A stretch of DNA of 64,000 nucleotides from Catalinimonas alkaloidigena (lineage in GTDB: Bacteria > Bacteroidota > Bacteroidia > Cytophagales > Flexibacteraceae). This document shows positions 26,920-34,841 of this stretch, piece by piece. A program made the translations under genes and the position numbers. The DNA is taken from NCBI RefSeq assembly GCF_900100765.1, contig NZ_FNFO01000014.1, positions 1 to 64,000 on the forward strand. Reading direction: 5' to 3'. Numbering within the stretch: position 1 is the stretch's first letter; every line of letters begins with the position of its first letter. The notes under the pieces were generated by a model that worked only from the letters and a program-made list of their open reading frames with translations, ran no database searches and was not told where the DNA came from.

Positions 26920-29229
26920 CTAGGATTCGTGGTGCCAGGGAAGGGCCACCTGCCGCGACGGCTCGGGTTGAAACGCGTTTTCGTCCGGAAACGAAACGAG
27001 CAGCGTCAGGCCTCGGCCGGGCCGATTGTCGAGCTGCAGCTGGCCGTTCAACTGTTGGCTGAGTCCCTGCATCAGGCTCATGCCCAGCGACCGGCTGTGC
27101 GCGACCTCAAGTTCCGCCGGCAGGCCTACGCCGTCGTCGGCAATGGTCAACCGAAACTGCCCGTTTGCCTGGGACAACACCAGGGAGATAGTCCCGCCGG
27201 TTTCGCCCGGAAAGGCGTACTTCAAGGCGTTGGTGATGCCCTCGTTCAGGATCAGCCCCAGCGGCACGGCCTGTGCCACGTCCAGTTCGACCGGCACCAC
27301 GTCGAGGCGAAAATGCAGCCGGTAAGCCACGTCGAAGCTGTCGCGCAGGTAGGTCACCAGGTCCTGGATGTAAAGCGGCATGTCGATCCGCGCTACGTTC
27401 TCGGTTTGGTACAGCTTCTGGTGGATCAGCGCCATGGCCTGCATGCGGGCCTGGCTCTCGCGAATGGCCCCCAGCGCCGCCGCGTTGTCGATGTAGGCCG
27501 ACTGGGAATTGAGCAGACTCATGACGATCTGCAGGTTGTTCTTCACGCGGTGATGGATCTCCTTCAGCAGCCACTCTTTCTCCCCCACCAGCTGCTCCAG
27601 CGACTGATTTTTCTGCTGGATTTCTTCTTGCTGCGCCTGCAATTGCCGATGGCTGCGCTGTTTGAGGCGGTAGCGGTTGAAGAGCAGACCGACGATGAGC
27701 AGCATCAGGGCCAGCCCCCCGAAAGAGACGTTGCGCGTCAGGGCCGCTTGCTGCAACCGGGAGGCTTGCAGATCCCGCTCCTGGGTCAGCAGCCGGATGT
27801 CTTGCTGTTGCAGCTTCAGTTCCTGGTCTTTCTTGTCGGTTTCGTACTGGATCTGCAACTGGGCGATCTGCTTGCTCTTGTTCTCGTTGAACACCGTATC
27901 CTGCCAGGCTTTGTAGTGCTGGTACTGGTCCAGGGCCGCCCGGAAATTGCCCTGAGCCGAGTCGAGTTTGAACCCGTAATAGGCGGCATCGGCGAGATAC
28001 AGGGGCTCGCTGCTCAGCTCCGCATGCTGTTGAAACAACTGCAGGTAGCGGCGCGCCCGTTCGTACTGCCGGGAGTCCAGAAAGAAGCGAATGGCAATGT
28101 GATAAATGTACCGATGGTAGGTAATGGCCGCATCCTGCGCGAGGGCCAGCATCTCGTCACAATAGCGTTGCGCCGCGTCGTATTGTTTCAGCACCTGATG
28201 AATGGTCACAAAGCTCATGAGGTACTGCAACCGGTCCAGGTGCTCTGGGCTTTCCCGGGCCGGATACTGCCGGACCAAGGCTTCGTGAAACGCCAGGGCT
28301 TCGTCGGGGCGGTTCAGTTTCAGGAGGGTGTTGACGATGTTTTTATCCAGGTAGATGAGGTTGCTCTGGTCCTGATTGCGTTGGATGATGGCCAGCGACT
28401 TGCGGAAGTACAGAAGCGCCGGCTCCCACTCCGACAGGTTGTAGTACGTCAGGCCGAGGCGGTTGTAGATCGTACTCATTTGCGACGAAGAATCCTGAAG
28501 CATTTCGCCGGTTTCCACGGCCAGTAGTCCGTACCGCAACCCTTCGCGGGTGTCGCCCATGATGTTGTAAATCGAGCCCAGCAGATCGTAAACGCCCTGT
28601 ACCCGGGGAAACGCAATGGACTCGTACAAACGGAGCGCTTCTTTGAGGTGGGCAATGGCCTGCGGAAACGCGCTGATGACGTGGTGCAAATCGCCCAGCT
28701 CCTGCAAGCATTCGGCCTGTCTCCGCACGTTGTGGGTTTGCGAAAAAGCCACCTGGGCCTGTTCCAGCAAGTGCATCCGTTCGTAAAAATCCTCCTCGGT
28801 CGTGTAGATCGAATAATAATGGCGCTTTTCCAGGTAAGCCTCGCCCAGGTCTTCCGGCCGATACAGGTGCGTAAAGAGGGCAATGGCCTGATCGATGTAC
28901 CGCAGTCCCCGCTCGCGCTCGCCCTGTTCGCGGTCGGCCTGCGAGTAGAGCCAGTAGCTTCTGCCCAGGCCGACCGAATCGTGAAGTTGTCGGCTGAGTT
29001 GGGCAGCCTGATGCGCTAGCGCCCGCGCGCTGTCCAGGTCGGCGGGAACCTCGCCGGGTTTAAAAACGTGGTGCCGGGCCAGTTGCAACAGAAGCGTCAC
29101 CCGATGGGTGTCCGGCGGGCTCTGGCGAATGGCCTCTGCCAACTGCCGGGCTTCCGGGGGCGTCAGGTGCTGACCCAGAAGTGCCGAAGAAACGAAAAAC
29201 CCCAGGAGCAACCAAAGCAGCGTAGGCAT
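26920..29229 (-). CDS. TPR-containing sensor histidine kinase (HisKA_2 type), copy 2
   Basis: A 769-residue paralogue of the adjacent kinase. The ATG at 29229 gives a signal peptide (MPTLLWLLLGFFVSSALLGQ). TPR-type helices (about 40-420) are followed by a coiled coil, the transmembrane segment VSFGGLALMLLIVGLLFNRY, the box EIHHRVKNNLQI (His near 559) and an ATPase domain (NEGITNALKYAF, DDGVGL). First gene of the kinase-kinase-regulator operon; it may heterodimerise with copy 1 to widen the sensed input. Ligand unknown. Confidence 0.9.
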   Translation of the reverse strand: MPTLLWLLLGFFVSSALLGQHLTPPEARQLAEAIRQSPPDTHRVTLLLQLARHHVFKPGEVPADLDSARALAHQAAQLSRQLHDSVGLGRSYWLYSQADREQGERERGLRYIDQAIALFTHLYRPEDLGEAYLEKRHYYSIYTTEEDFYERMHLLEQAQVAFSQTHNVRRQAECLQELGDLHHVISAFPQAIAHLKEALRLYESIAFPRVQGVYDLLGSIYNIMGDTREGLRYGLLAVETGEMLQDSSSQMSTIYNRLGLTYYNLSEWEPALLYFRKSLAIIQRNQDQSNLIYLDKNIVNTLLKLNRPDEALAFHEALVRQYPARESPEHLDRLQYLMSFVTIHQVLKQYDAAQRYCDEMLALAQDAAITYHRYIYHIAIRFFLDSRQYERARRYLQLFQQHAELSSEPLYLADAAYYGFKLDSAQGNFRAALDQYQHYKAWQDTVFNENKSKQIAQLQIQYETDKKDQELKLQQQDIRLLTQERDLQASRLQQAALTRNVSFGGLALMLLIVGLLFNRYRLKQRSHRQLQAQQEEIQQKNQSLEQLVGEKEWLLKEIHHRVKNNLQIVMSLLNSQSAYIDNAAALGAIRESQARMQAMALIHQKLYQTENVARIDMPLYIQDLVTYLRDSFDVAYRLHFRLDVVPVELDVAQAVPLGLILNEGITNALKYAFPGETGGTISLVLSQANGQFRLTIADDGVGLPAELEVAHSRSLGMSLMQGLSQQLNGQLQLDNRPGRGLTLLVSFPDENAFQPEPSRQVALPWHHES

Positions 29230-29543
29230 AGCAACGAAGGATAGAGGTCGAAAGCAAAAGCAGGCAAGCGGGCAGCGCGGGAAACGCCCCCGTTCAGGAC
29301 GCCGGATCGAGGTGGCACCGCTCCGGCATGGGCCAGCAGCGGCGGAAAAAATGCTGGGGCTCAAGATACTCTATTTTTCAATGCGTTCGACAAAGCACCG
29401 GCACTTGCAGGCCAATACGCCTTCTGCTCCACCCCGGCGAGGGCGATAGAAAAGTTGATTCCACAAAGGCTACACGACGCCCGGAAAGTCCTCGGCCACT
29501 GGGAGGCGCGGCCCTGGCGGATCGACGAAAAGGGGGGTAGCGC
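29230..29543. other. Intergenic region upstream of the kinase operon
   Basis: About 310 bases between the YceI gene end and the kinase start. No gene, no clear terminator and no convincing promoter were identified. Confidence 0.4.
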
Positions 29544-30089
29544 TCATCGCACCTGCAGCAGTTGCAGATCGCCGTAGACCTGCACTTCTTCCGACAGCAG
29601 CGGTTGCCCTGCGTCCGTCACCTGATTCCAATCCAGATGTAAAAAGCGCCGGTTAACGATGGTCTGAAACGAAAAGCCCGCCCGGGTGTTTCCGTAGGGG
29701 TCGACCGCACGGCCCAGGTCCTGCACCAGCAGCTGCGTTACCAGCGTTGTGTCTTTTACGTCCAGCAGCCCCGCCACCCGCAACCCCTCTGACCGACGGG
29801 TCACCGACGTGGACCGAAACCGGAGGACCGGGAAACGGGTGACGTCGAAAAAATCGGCCGACCGCAACTGGGCGTCCCGTACCGCGTGTGCCGTATCGAC
29901 CGAATCGGCATAGAGGATGACCTCGGCCGTGGCATCCTGAAAATCGTGAGCGGTGGTCCGAATCACGCCTTCCAGTTGTGTGAACCAGCCCGTGACCGGC
30001 GCCAGATCCAGGTACCGGACTTCGAAACGGATGCGGGAGTACACCGGGTCGATCACCCAGGTCTGGTGGAGGGGCAGCGCTTCGCGCAA
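29544..30089 (-). CDS. YceI-like lipid-binding domain protein
   Basis: A 181-residue YceI-family protein: a lipocalin-like barrel that binds long isoprenoid or fatty molecules in the family. The opening TWVIDPVYSRIRFEVRYL and the middle ADSVDTAHAVRDAQLRSADFFDVTRFPVLRFRS are typical. No signal peptide is evident with the TTG start at 30089, which lies 13 bases after the dioxygenase stop; a GTG at 30056 is an alternative. Third gene of operon C. YceI genes often accompany quinone-stress genes in Bacteroidota, but the molecular role here is not known. Confidence 0.8.
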   Translation of the reverse strand: MREALPLHQTWVIDPVYSRIRFEVRYLDLAPVTGWFTQLEGVIRTTAHDFQDATAEVILYADSVDTAHAVRDAQLRSADFFDVTRFPVLRFRSTSVTRRSEGLRVAGLLDVKDTTLVTQLLVQDLGRAVDPYGNTRAGFSFQTIVNRRFLHLDWNQVTDAGQPLLSEEVQVYGDLQLLQVR

Positions 30090-30102
30090 AGCGGTAGGGT
30101 AT

Positions 30103-31059
30103 TTAGTCCCGGAACGGATCGATCTGGAGCGAAATGGGCGTCAGCAACCCCTCGATGGCGCTCCGGTTAGGTTCCTGCCACGGCGGAAGTTTGAGCGCTT
30201 CGCCCAGGTGCTCCGGGGCTTCGTCGACGGCAAAGCCCGGCGGGTTGGTCGCCACTTCGAACAGCACGCCCCCCGGCTCCCGAAAGTAGATCGAATGGAA
30301 ATACTGCCGGTCGAGGACGGGCGTGGCGTTCAGGCCGGCGCGCAACAATTTTTCGCGGATTTCCAGTTGCGACTGGTCCGTGGGCGTGGCAAACGCGACG
30401 TGGTGGATCGTGCCGCTTCCCCCCTGGCCGCGCATGCTGTCGGGCGAGCACAGGACGTCGACCAGATCGCCGGGTTTACCGCTCGGCGAAAACCGGAACC
30501 GGTTGCCTTTTTCCTTCACCAACTGGTGGTCCATCTGGCCGACCAGCAACCCGGCCGTCCGTTCGTACCCCTCTTCGGTCAGCGCCACGCTGTAAAAGCC
30601 TTTCACGGCGTATTCCAGCGGAATCTGTCCGTAGCTAAAGCCGGGACGGTCGTCGTGCGCCGTCGCCACCAGTTCCAGACCCAGCCCGTCGGGATCTTCG
30701 AAGGCAATGAACTGCTCGTCGTCAAAGCGGTCTTCCGGCGGCGTGTGGGCAACGCCGAACTTGGTCAGTCGTTTGGTCCAGTAGTCCAGCGCGTTGGCCG
30801 GGACAGAGAAGGCGGTCACCGTGAGTTGTCCTTTCCCTTTGCGCCCCCGCATCAGCCCCTGGTACGGAAAGAAGGTCATGATGGTGCCGGGGGCGCCCTG
30901 TTCGTTCCCGTAGTAGAGGTGATAGACGTCGGGCGCGTCAAAGTTGATGGTCTTTTTGACCATGCGCAGGCCCAGAATCCCGGCGTAAAAATCGAGGTTT
31001 TTCTGGGCATCGGAAGCAAGGGCGGTCACGTGGTGCAGGCCCGTAACGAGTGCAGTCAT
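30103..31059 (-). CDS. Ring-cleaving dioxygenase (glyoxalase/VOC superfamily, MhqO-like)
   Basis: A 318-residue two-module VOC protein annotated in relatives as ring-cleaving dioxygenase. Metal-type ligands are seen in GLHHVTALA near the N-terminus, GTIHHVAFAT in the second half and the C-terminal VLFEVATNPPGF. In Bacillus the homologue MhqO is induced by hydroquinones, although the reaction is not firmly proven. Cytoplasmic. It overlaps the cupin gene by ATGA and is followed 13 bp later by YceI, so the three are one operon (C) controlled from the 38-bp element at 31514-31551. Confidence 0.88.
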   Translation of the reverse strand: MTALVTGLHHVTALASDAQKNLDFYAGILGLRMVKKTINFDAPDVYHLYYGNEQGAPGTIMTFFPYQGLMRGRKGKGQLTVTAFSVPANALDYWTKRLTKFGVAHTPPEDRFDDEQFIAFEDPDGLGLELVATAHDDRPGFSYGQIPLEYAVKGFYSVALTEEGYERTAGLLVGQMDHQLVKEKGNRFRFSPSGKPGDLVDVLCSPDSMRGQGGSGTIHHVAFATPTDQSQLEIREKLLRAGLNATPVLDRQYFHSIYFREPGGVLFEVATNPPGFAVDEAPEHLGEALKLPPWQEPNRSAIEGLLTPISLQIDPFRD

Positions 31060-31403
31060 ACTTGTATAAAAAGAGATTTTCGAGGTTGTGGTGTCAAATT
31101 ACGGGTCCGGTGGCCTTTGCCGGTGGTATCTTCCACCAACAGAAGTTGCCCGGCCCCGAACGTGCGAACGTCGCCGCGGCTGGTCGTGATTTCGATTTCG
31201 CCATCCAGCAACACGATGAACTGACGGGCCGGTGCCGTATGAAAGTCCCACGCGTAATCAGCCCGATTCTCGCGGAACTGCAACGAGGTCACGGGAAATA
31301 GCGCCGACAACGCCCCGACCGTGCCCCGGTCGGTCAACGGAACGTCTACGTCCTCGAAGTGGGTGTCACCGGCCGCATCGCTATAAAGTCGGGTATAAGT
31401 CAT
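31056..31403 (-). CDS. Small cupin-domain protein
   Basis: A 115-residue single-domain cupin. The start MTYTRLYSD is chosen over an extension without family character. The two cupin motifs appear as WDFHTAPARQFIVLLDGEIEI and GAGQLLLVEDTTGKGH, where His and Glu side chains would hold a metal. It is the first gene of operon C and overlaps the dioxygenase start by ATGA. It may be an accessory dioxygenase or isomerase for the same aromatic substrates; this is inference. Confidence 0.82.
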   Translation of the reverse strand: MTYTRLYSDAAGDTHFEDVDVPLTDRGTVGALSALFPVTSLQFRENRADYAWDFHTAPARQFIVLLDGEIEITTSRGDVRTFGAGQLLLVEDTTGKGHRTRNLTPQPRKSLFIQV

Positions 31404-31485
31404 GCAATGACAGGGTTGGCTTTTTAAGACGTACGCACCCCGGCGCCGGTGGTTCGGCACGGACCTCAGGGCGTTCGTACGCTGG

Positions 31486-31551
31486 CAAAACTAAGGGCGT
31501 CTGCAGGGGAGAGCAATTGCCAAACTATGGTTTGTCAGGTACATATCATCG
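31486..31551 (-). promoter_or_regulatory. Operon C promoter with conserved 38-bp element (copy C)
   Basis: The element at 31514-31551 is followed (minus strand) by 20 bases and a perfect -7 box TAGTTTTG at 31486-31493. It lies 83 bases upstream of the cupin start. It matches the copies at 16552 and 21120 in both sequence and spacing. Confidence 0.82.
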
Positions 31552-31646
31552 TGGCCCCCGGTTTCCGCCTCACTACGCGCAGGGAGCACGGAAATCGACG
31601 GGGAAGCTGAAAAATGCCCGCAAGGCCAGGGGCTCGCCACGAGCGG

Positions 31647-32711
31647 TCAGGCGTACCACCGCTTCCGAAACCAGAAAGCCAGATTGACCAGCAAGATCAG
31701 GGCAGGCACTTCCACCAACGGCCCCACCACCCCGGCAAAGGCTTGCCCGGACTCGATGCCGAAGACGCCCACGGCCACGGCGATGGCCAGTTCGAAGTTA
31801 TTGCCGGTCGCCGTGAACGAAACGGACGTATTTTCAGCGTAGGTAGCCCCCAGCCGACGCGACAACCCAAAACTCAGCACAAACATCACCACAAAGTAAA
31901 TCAGAAGCGGCACGGCAATGCGCACCACGTCCAAAGGAAGTTGTACGATCAACTGTCCCTTCAGGCTGAACATCACGACAATGGTGAACAGCAGCGCGAT
32001 CAGCGTCAGGGGACTGATGCGTGGCAGGAACTGCCGCTGGTACCACGTCTCTCCTTTCGTACGAACCAGTGCAAAGCGCGTCAGGAATCCCGCCAGAAAC
32101 GGCACGCCCAGGTAAAGCAACACACTTTCGGCAACCTCGCCCATGGTCACGTCCACGGCGATGCCTTCTACCCCAAAATAGGGCGGCAACACCGTGATGA
32201 ACAGCCAGGCCAGGAGGCTGTAGAACAAGACCTGAAACAGGCTGTTGAGGGCGACCAGCCCCGCGGCATATTCTTTATCTCCCTGCGCCAGATCATTCCA
32301 CACAAGCACCATGGCGATGCACCGGGCCAGCCCGATCAGAATCAGGCCGACCATGTAATCGGGGCGGTCCGACAAAAACAGCAAGGCGAGCGCAAACATC
32401 AGCACCGGGCCGATGAGCCAATTGAGCACCAACGACAGGGTAATCACTTTCACATTGCGGAACACCTTGCCCAGGTGCTCGTAGCGCACTTTCGCCAGCG
32501 GCGGGTACATCATCACGATCAGGCCGATCGCAATGGGAACGTTGGTGGTGCCGACCTGAAACCGGTCCACGACCGCATCCACATCCGGGATCAGGTTGCC
32601 CAGCAACACGCCCAGCCCCATGGCCAGAAAGATCCACAAGGTTAGAAATCGGTCCAGTACGGACAAACGCTTTTGCTTTACTGCCTGTGTAGGCATTACT
32701 TCTTCCTTCAT
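31647..32711 (-). CDS. acr3: ACR3-type arsenite efflux permease
   Basis: A 354-residue membrane protein of the ACR3 (bile/arsenite/riboflavin transporter) family with about ten hydrophobic segments. The essential cysteine of the family is present at Cys131 ([13 protein letters not shown]), and [16 protein letters not shown] and [15 protein letters not shown] are typical late segments. It exports As(III) (often Sb(III)) from the cytoplasm using the proton gradient. Last gene of the ars operon, starting 2 bp after the phosphoesterase stop. Confidence 0.95.
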   Translation of the reverse strand: MKEEVMPTQAVKQKRLSVLDRFLTLWIFLAMGLGVLLGNLIPDVDAVVDRFQVGTTNVPIAIGLIVMMYPPLAKVRYEHLGKVFRNVKVITLSLVLNWLIGPVLMFALALLFLSDRPDYMVGLILIGLARCIAMVLVWNDLAQGDKEYAAGLVALNSLFQVLFYSLLAWLFITVLPPYFGVEGIAVDVTMGEVAESVLLYLGVPFLAGFLTRFALVRTKGETWYQRQFLPRISPLTLIALLFTIVVMFSLKGQLIVQLPLDVVRIAVPLLIYFVVMFVLSFGLSRRLGATYAENTSVSFTATGNNFELAIAVAVGVFGIESGQAFAGVVGPLVEVPALILLVNLAFWFRKRWYA

Positions 32712-32713
32712 TC

Positions 32714-33502
32714 TTAGTAAGCTCTTCGTAACATCTGGGCATACGCATCCGGCAGGGGGCTTTGCTCAACCGCTTTGGCCGCTTTCTCTACATCGTAGGC
32801 CACCCGGACAAACGTTACTTCAACCGAAGCGGGGTCCTGCCGGGACAGCGATTCCTCCAGCCGGACCAGCACATAACAGGCTCGGGGATCGCCGTCTTTG
32901 GGTTTGCCGACCGAGCCGATGTTGATGGCATGACGGAAACGGGTTTCCTCTCCTACCTCATAGGCCAGTTTGCGGTGATAAGGTTTATGCGTATGCCCCA
33001 AAAACAGGATGTCGGCCTGGGCCTGCTCCATGGTGCGCAGCAAGCTTTCCTCTCTGCGGTCTTCAAACAGGTACTCGTTGATGCGGCGCGGACTGCCGTG
33101 TACCATCAGGAGTTGAAGCTTGTCGGATTGTGCGGCCCGCGGCTGAAGTTCAAGCTCCAGCCGCATGTGGCGGGGCAGCGTGCGCAAATAGCGACGCTCG
33201 GCCTCTTCCACCCAGGCGTTGGTGCAGCGGATCGAGACGGCCCCCATGGCCTTGTCTTCGTCGGTTTTGTAAGCACAGCCGCAATCGTCACTGTGCAGGC
33301 CAATGCCTTCGTCGTAGTTGCCCGCCAGCGTAGGAATCCGGCGACGGCGGATTTCCCGGATGACCTCATTGGGCCAGGGCGCATACCCCACCAGATCGCC
33401 TAAGCAGTAGATTGCGTCCGGCTGACGCTGATCGAGGTCGGCCAGCACCGCTTCTAAAGCGGGCAGATTGCCGTGAATGTCACTAAAAAGGGCTAGGAGC
33501 AT
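32714..33502 (-). CDS. Calcineurin-like metallophosphoesterase in the ars operon
   Basis: A 262-residue metallophosphoesterase of the YfcE/MJ0936-like group. Motifs: DIHGN (Asp8, His10), [13 protein letters not shown] (the usual GNHD is altered to GNYD), MVHGSP and GHTHKP near residue 178. The enzymes hydrolyse small phosphodi- or mono-esters with two metals. It is packed between the ArsC-like gene (3 bp) and acr3 (2 bp), so it is certainly co-expressed with arsenic resistance; its specific task there is unknown. One idea is turnover of arsenylated or damaged phosphate esters. Confidence 0.87.
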   Translation of the reverse strand: MLLALFSDIHGNLPALEAVLADLDQRQPDAIYCLGDLVGYAPWPNEVIREIRRRRIPTLAGNYDEGIGLHSDDCGCAYKTDEDKAMGAVSIRCTNAWVEEAERRYLRTLPRHMRLELELQPRAAQSDKLQLLMVHGSPRRINEYLFEDRREESLLRTMEQAQADILFLGHTHKPYHRKLAYEVGEETRFRHAINIGSVGKPKDGDPRACYVLVRLEESLSRQDPASVEVTFVRVAYDVEKAAKAVEQSPLPDAYAQMLRRAY

Positions 33503-33505
33503 GAG

Positions 33506-34219
33506 TTAGCGGTTTTCTTCCTGGGCTACGATTTGCTGACTTTTGATGTAATCGAACAGGTAAAAGGTTTCGCGGGCAATCAGCCGACAGGTGGCTGCAT
33601 ACTGCGCCGCTTCGGCGTCGGTCCCGTCATAGTAACGCGGATCATCATAAGGCAGGCTGACCCGTTCCTCCGCTCCCGGAACGATGGGGCAGGAACCATC
33701 GGCTTCCGAGCAGACCATAATGGCAACAAACTCCTCATGTGGGTTCTGGGCATCGTCGTATTTCTTCGAATACATCAACACCTGCGGCATACCTTTTCCC
33801 AGATGGGCTTCATAGGTGGGGTTCTGGGGCTGCCCATGTCCGGCAAGCATGAAACCGGCCTGGCGTAGGGCTTTAACGGCATTGGGATGAAAAGCAGTGG
33901 TTTCTAGCCCCCCGGAATAGGTCTGAATCTCTCCCACTCCGTAATAGTTGGCGGCGGCCAGAGCCCAGAGCTGGCCCATCTGACTGCGGCGAGAATTGTG
34001 AGTACAAACGTAGAGCAGCTTGGCGGGGCGTCCGGCCTGGCGCTGCGTCACTACATAATCACCGATCTGGTGTAGGAGTTCTTTGCGTTCGGTAGAAATC
34101 TGGCTGAATTCACCTGGCAGGGTAGCACTGTAGCGGCGGAGAGATTTGGTCAGGGAAGGGCTTTGCCCCAGCGTCAGGAGCGGAAAAAGCAGGGATGCGG
34201 AAAGGAGTAGCGTTTTCAT
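33506..34219 (-). CDS. Secreted low-molecular-weight phosphatase/arsenate-reductase-like protein
   Basis: A 237-residue protein with a signal peptide (MKTLLLSASLLFPLLTLGQ) and an LMW-PTP/ArsC-like domain. The P-loop is CTHNSRRSQ (Cys72, C-x5-R), and the general acid is in YDDPRYYDGT. Extra cysteines (MVCSEADGSC) may form the redox relay. In the ars operon it most likely reduces arsenate, but the signal peptide would place it in the periplasm, unlike classical ArsC, which feeds arsenite to a cytoplasmic-side pump. A second possible ArsR operator (34242-34251) lies 23 bases upstream. Confidence 0.82.
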   Translation of the reverse strand: MKTLLLSASLLFPLLTLGQSPSLTKSLRRYSATLPGEFSQISTERKELLHQIGDYVVTQRQAGRPAKLLYVCTHNSRRSQMGQLWALAAANYYGVGEIQTYSGGLETTAFHPNAVKALRQAGFMLAGHGQPQNPTYEAHLGKGMPQVLMYSKKYDDAQNPHEEFVAIMVCSEADGSCPIVPGAEERVSLPYDDPRYYDGTDAEAAQYAATCRLIARETFYLFDYIKSQQIVAQEENR

Positions 34220-34241
34220 ACAGGAGAGTTCACGTTATTTT

Positions 34242-34251
34242 GTAATATTAC
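34242..34251. promoter_or_regulatory. Second GTAATATTAC palindrome, candidate ArsR operator
   Basis: A perfect 10-bp palindrome between arsR and the arsC-like gene. The context TTG(T/C)AATATTACGT is shared with the arsR promoter copy at 34613-34622. It may give a second repression point inside the operon. Confidence 0.6.
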
Positions 34252-34272
34252 GTTGTTGTTAAGCAAATTTTT

Positions 34273-34602
34273 TTAGCAACAGGACGGCGGCGGGGTATAC
34301 TTACCAAACAGCCGTTCCAAAAGTTGGCGGGCTTCCCCCCAGGCGTCTGCATCGATGCAGTAATTGACTTTGGGTCCTTCGATTTCGCCCTTGATCAGGC
34401 CAGCCTGTTTCAGTTCCTTCAAGTGTTGGTTGATCGTGGAGGGCGAGAGGGGAAGTTCATCGGCCAGTTCCGTGCTGATGCAGGTCTGATGTTCCAGCAA
34501 ATATTCCAGAATGGCCACGCGGGCCGGATGGCCAATGGCCTTGGCCAGGGCAGCCAGTTGGTTTTGCCGCTGTTCGAACAGTTCTGTTTTCGTGATTCCC
34601 AT
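34273..34602 (-). CDS. arsR: ArsR/SmtB-type arsenic-responsive repressor
   Basis: A 109-residue ArsR-family winged-helix repressor. The ATG at 34602 (MGITKTELF) is the family-like start; one three codons upstream (MYR) is possible. Helices H3-H4 are in LSPSTINQHLKELKQAGLI; Cys41 in the HQTCISTEL segment and the terminal SCC provide thiols for As(III). When arsenite binds, it releases DNA. First gene of the ars operon. The operator at 34613-34622 overlaps its own -7 box, so it is autoregulated. Confidence 0.93.
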   Translation of the reverse strand: MGITKTELFEQRQNQLAALAKAIGHPARVAILEYLLEHQTCISTELADELPLSPSTINQHLKELKQAGLIKGEIEGPKVNYCIDADAWGEARQLLERLFGKYTPPPSCC

Positions 34603-34612
34603 ACGATACATT

Positions 34613-34645
34613 GCAATATTACGTGAAGAATGCGTGCCGTGCAAA
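34613..34645 (-). promoter_or_regulatory. arsR promoter with overlapping ArsR operator
   Basis: Minus-strand reading: TTTG (34642-34645), 20 bases, then TAATATTG (34614-34621), which overlaps the palindrome-like GCAATATTAC (34613-34622). A repressor bound here would hide the -7 box. The same core recurs at 34242-34251. Confidence 0.72.
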
Positions 34646-34841
34646 CAGTGGAACAGAAACTGCTCTCCCCCACCTAGGTAGTGGTGTTCGCTATTCCCAT
34701 TGTTCGCAGGTTCAGTGGTGTTGCAATTGGCCTCATCAGGAGCTCACGTGCGGCGATTCAAGTTCTGTGCGGACACCTTGCCTCCTGCCTTGAAAGGTCA
34801 TGCCAGCCGTGCCTCATGCAACTCTTGTCTCGGCAGGTTGA

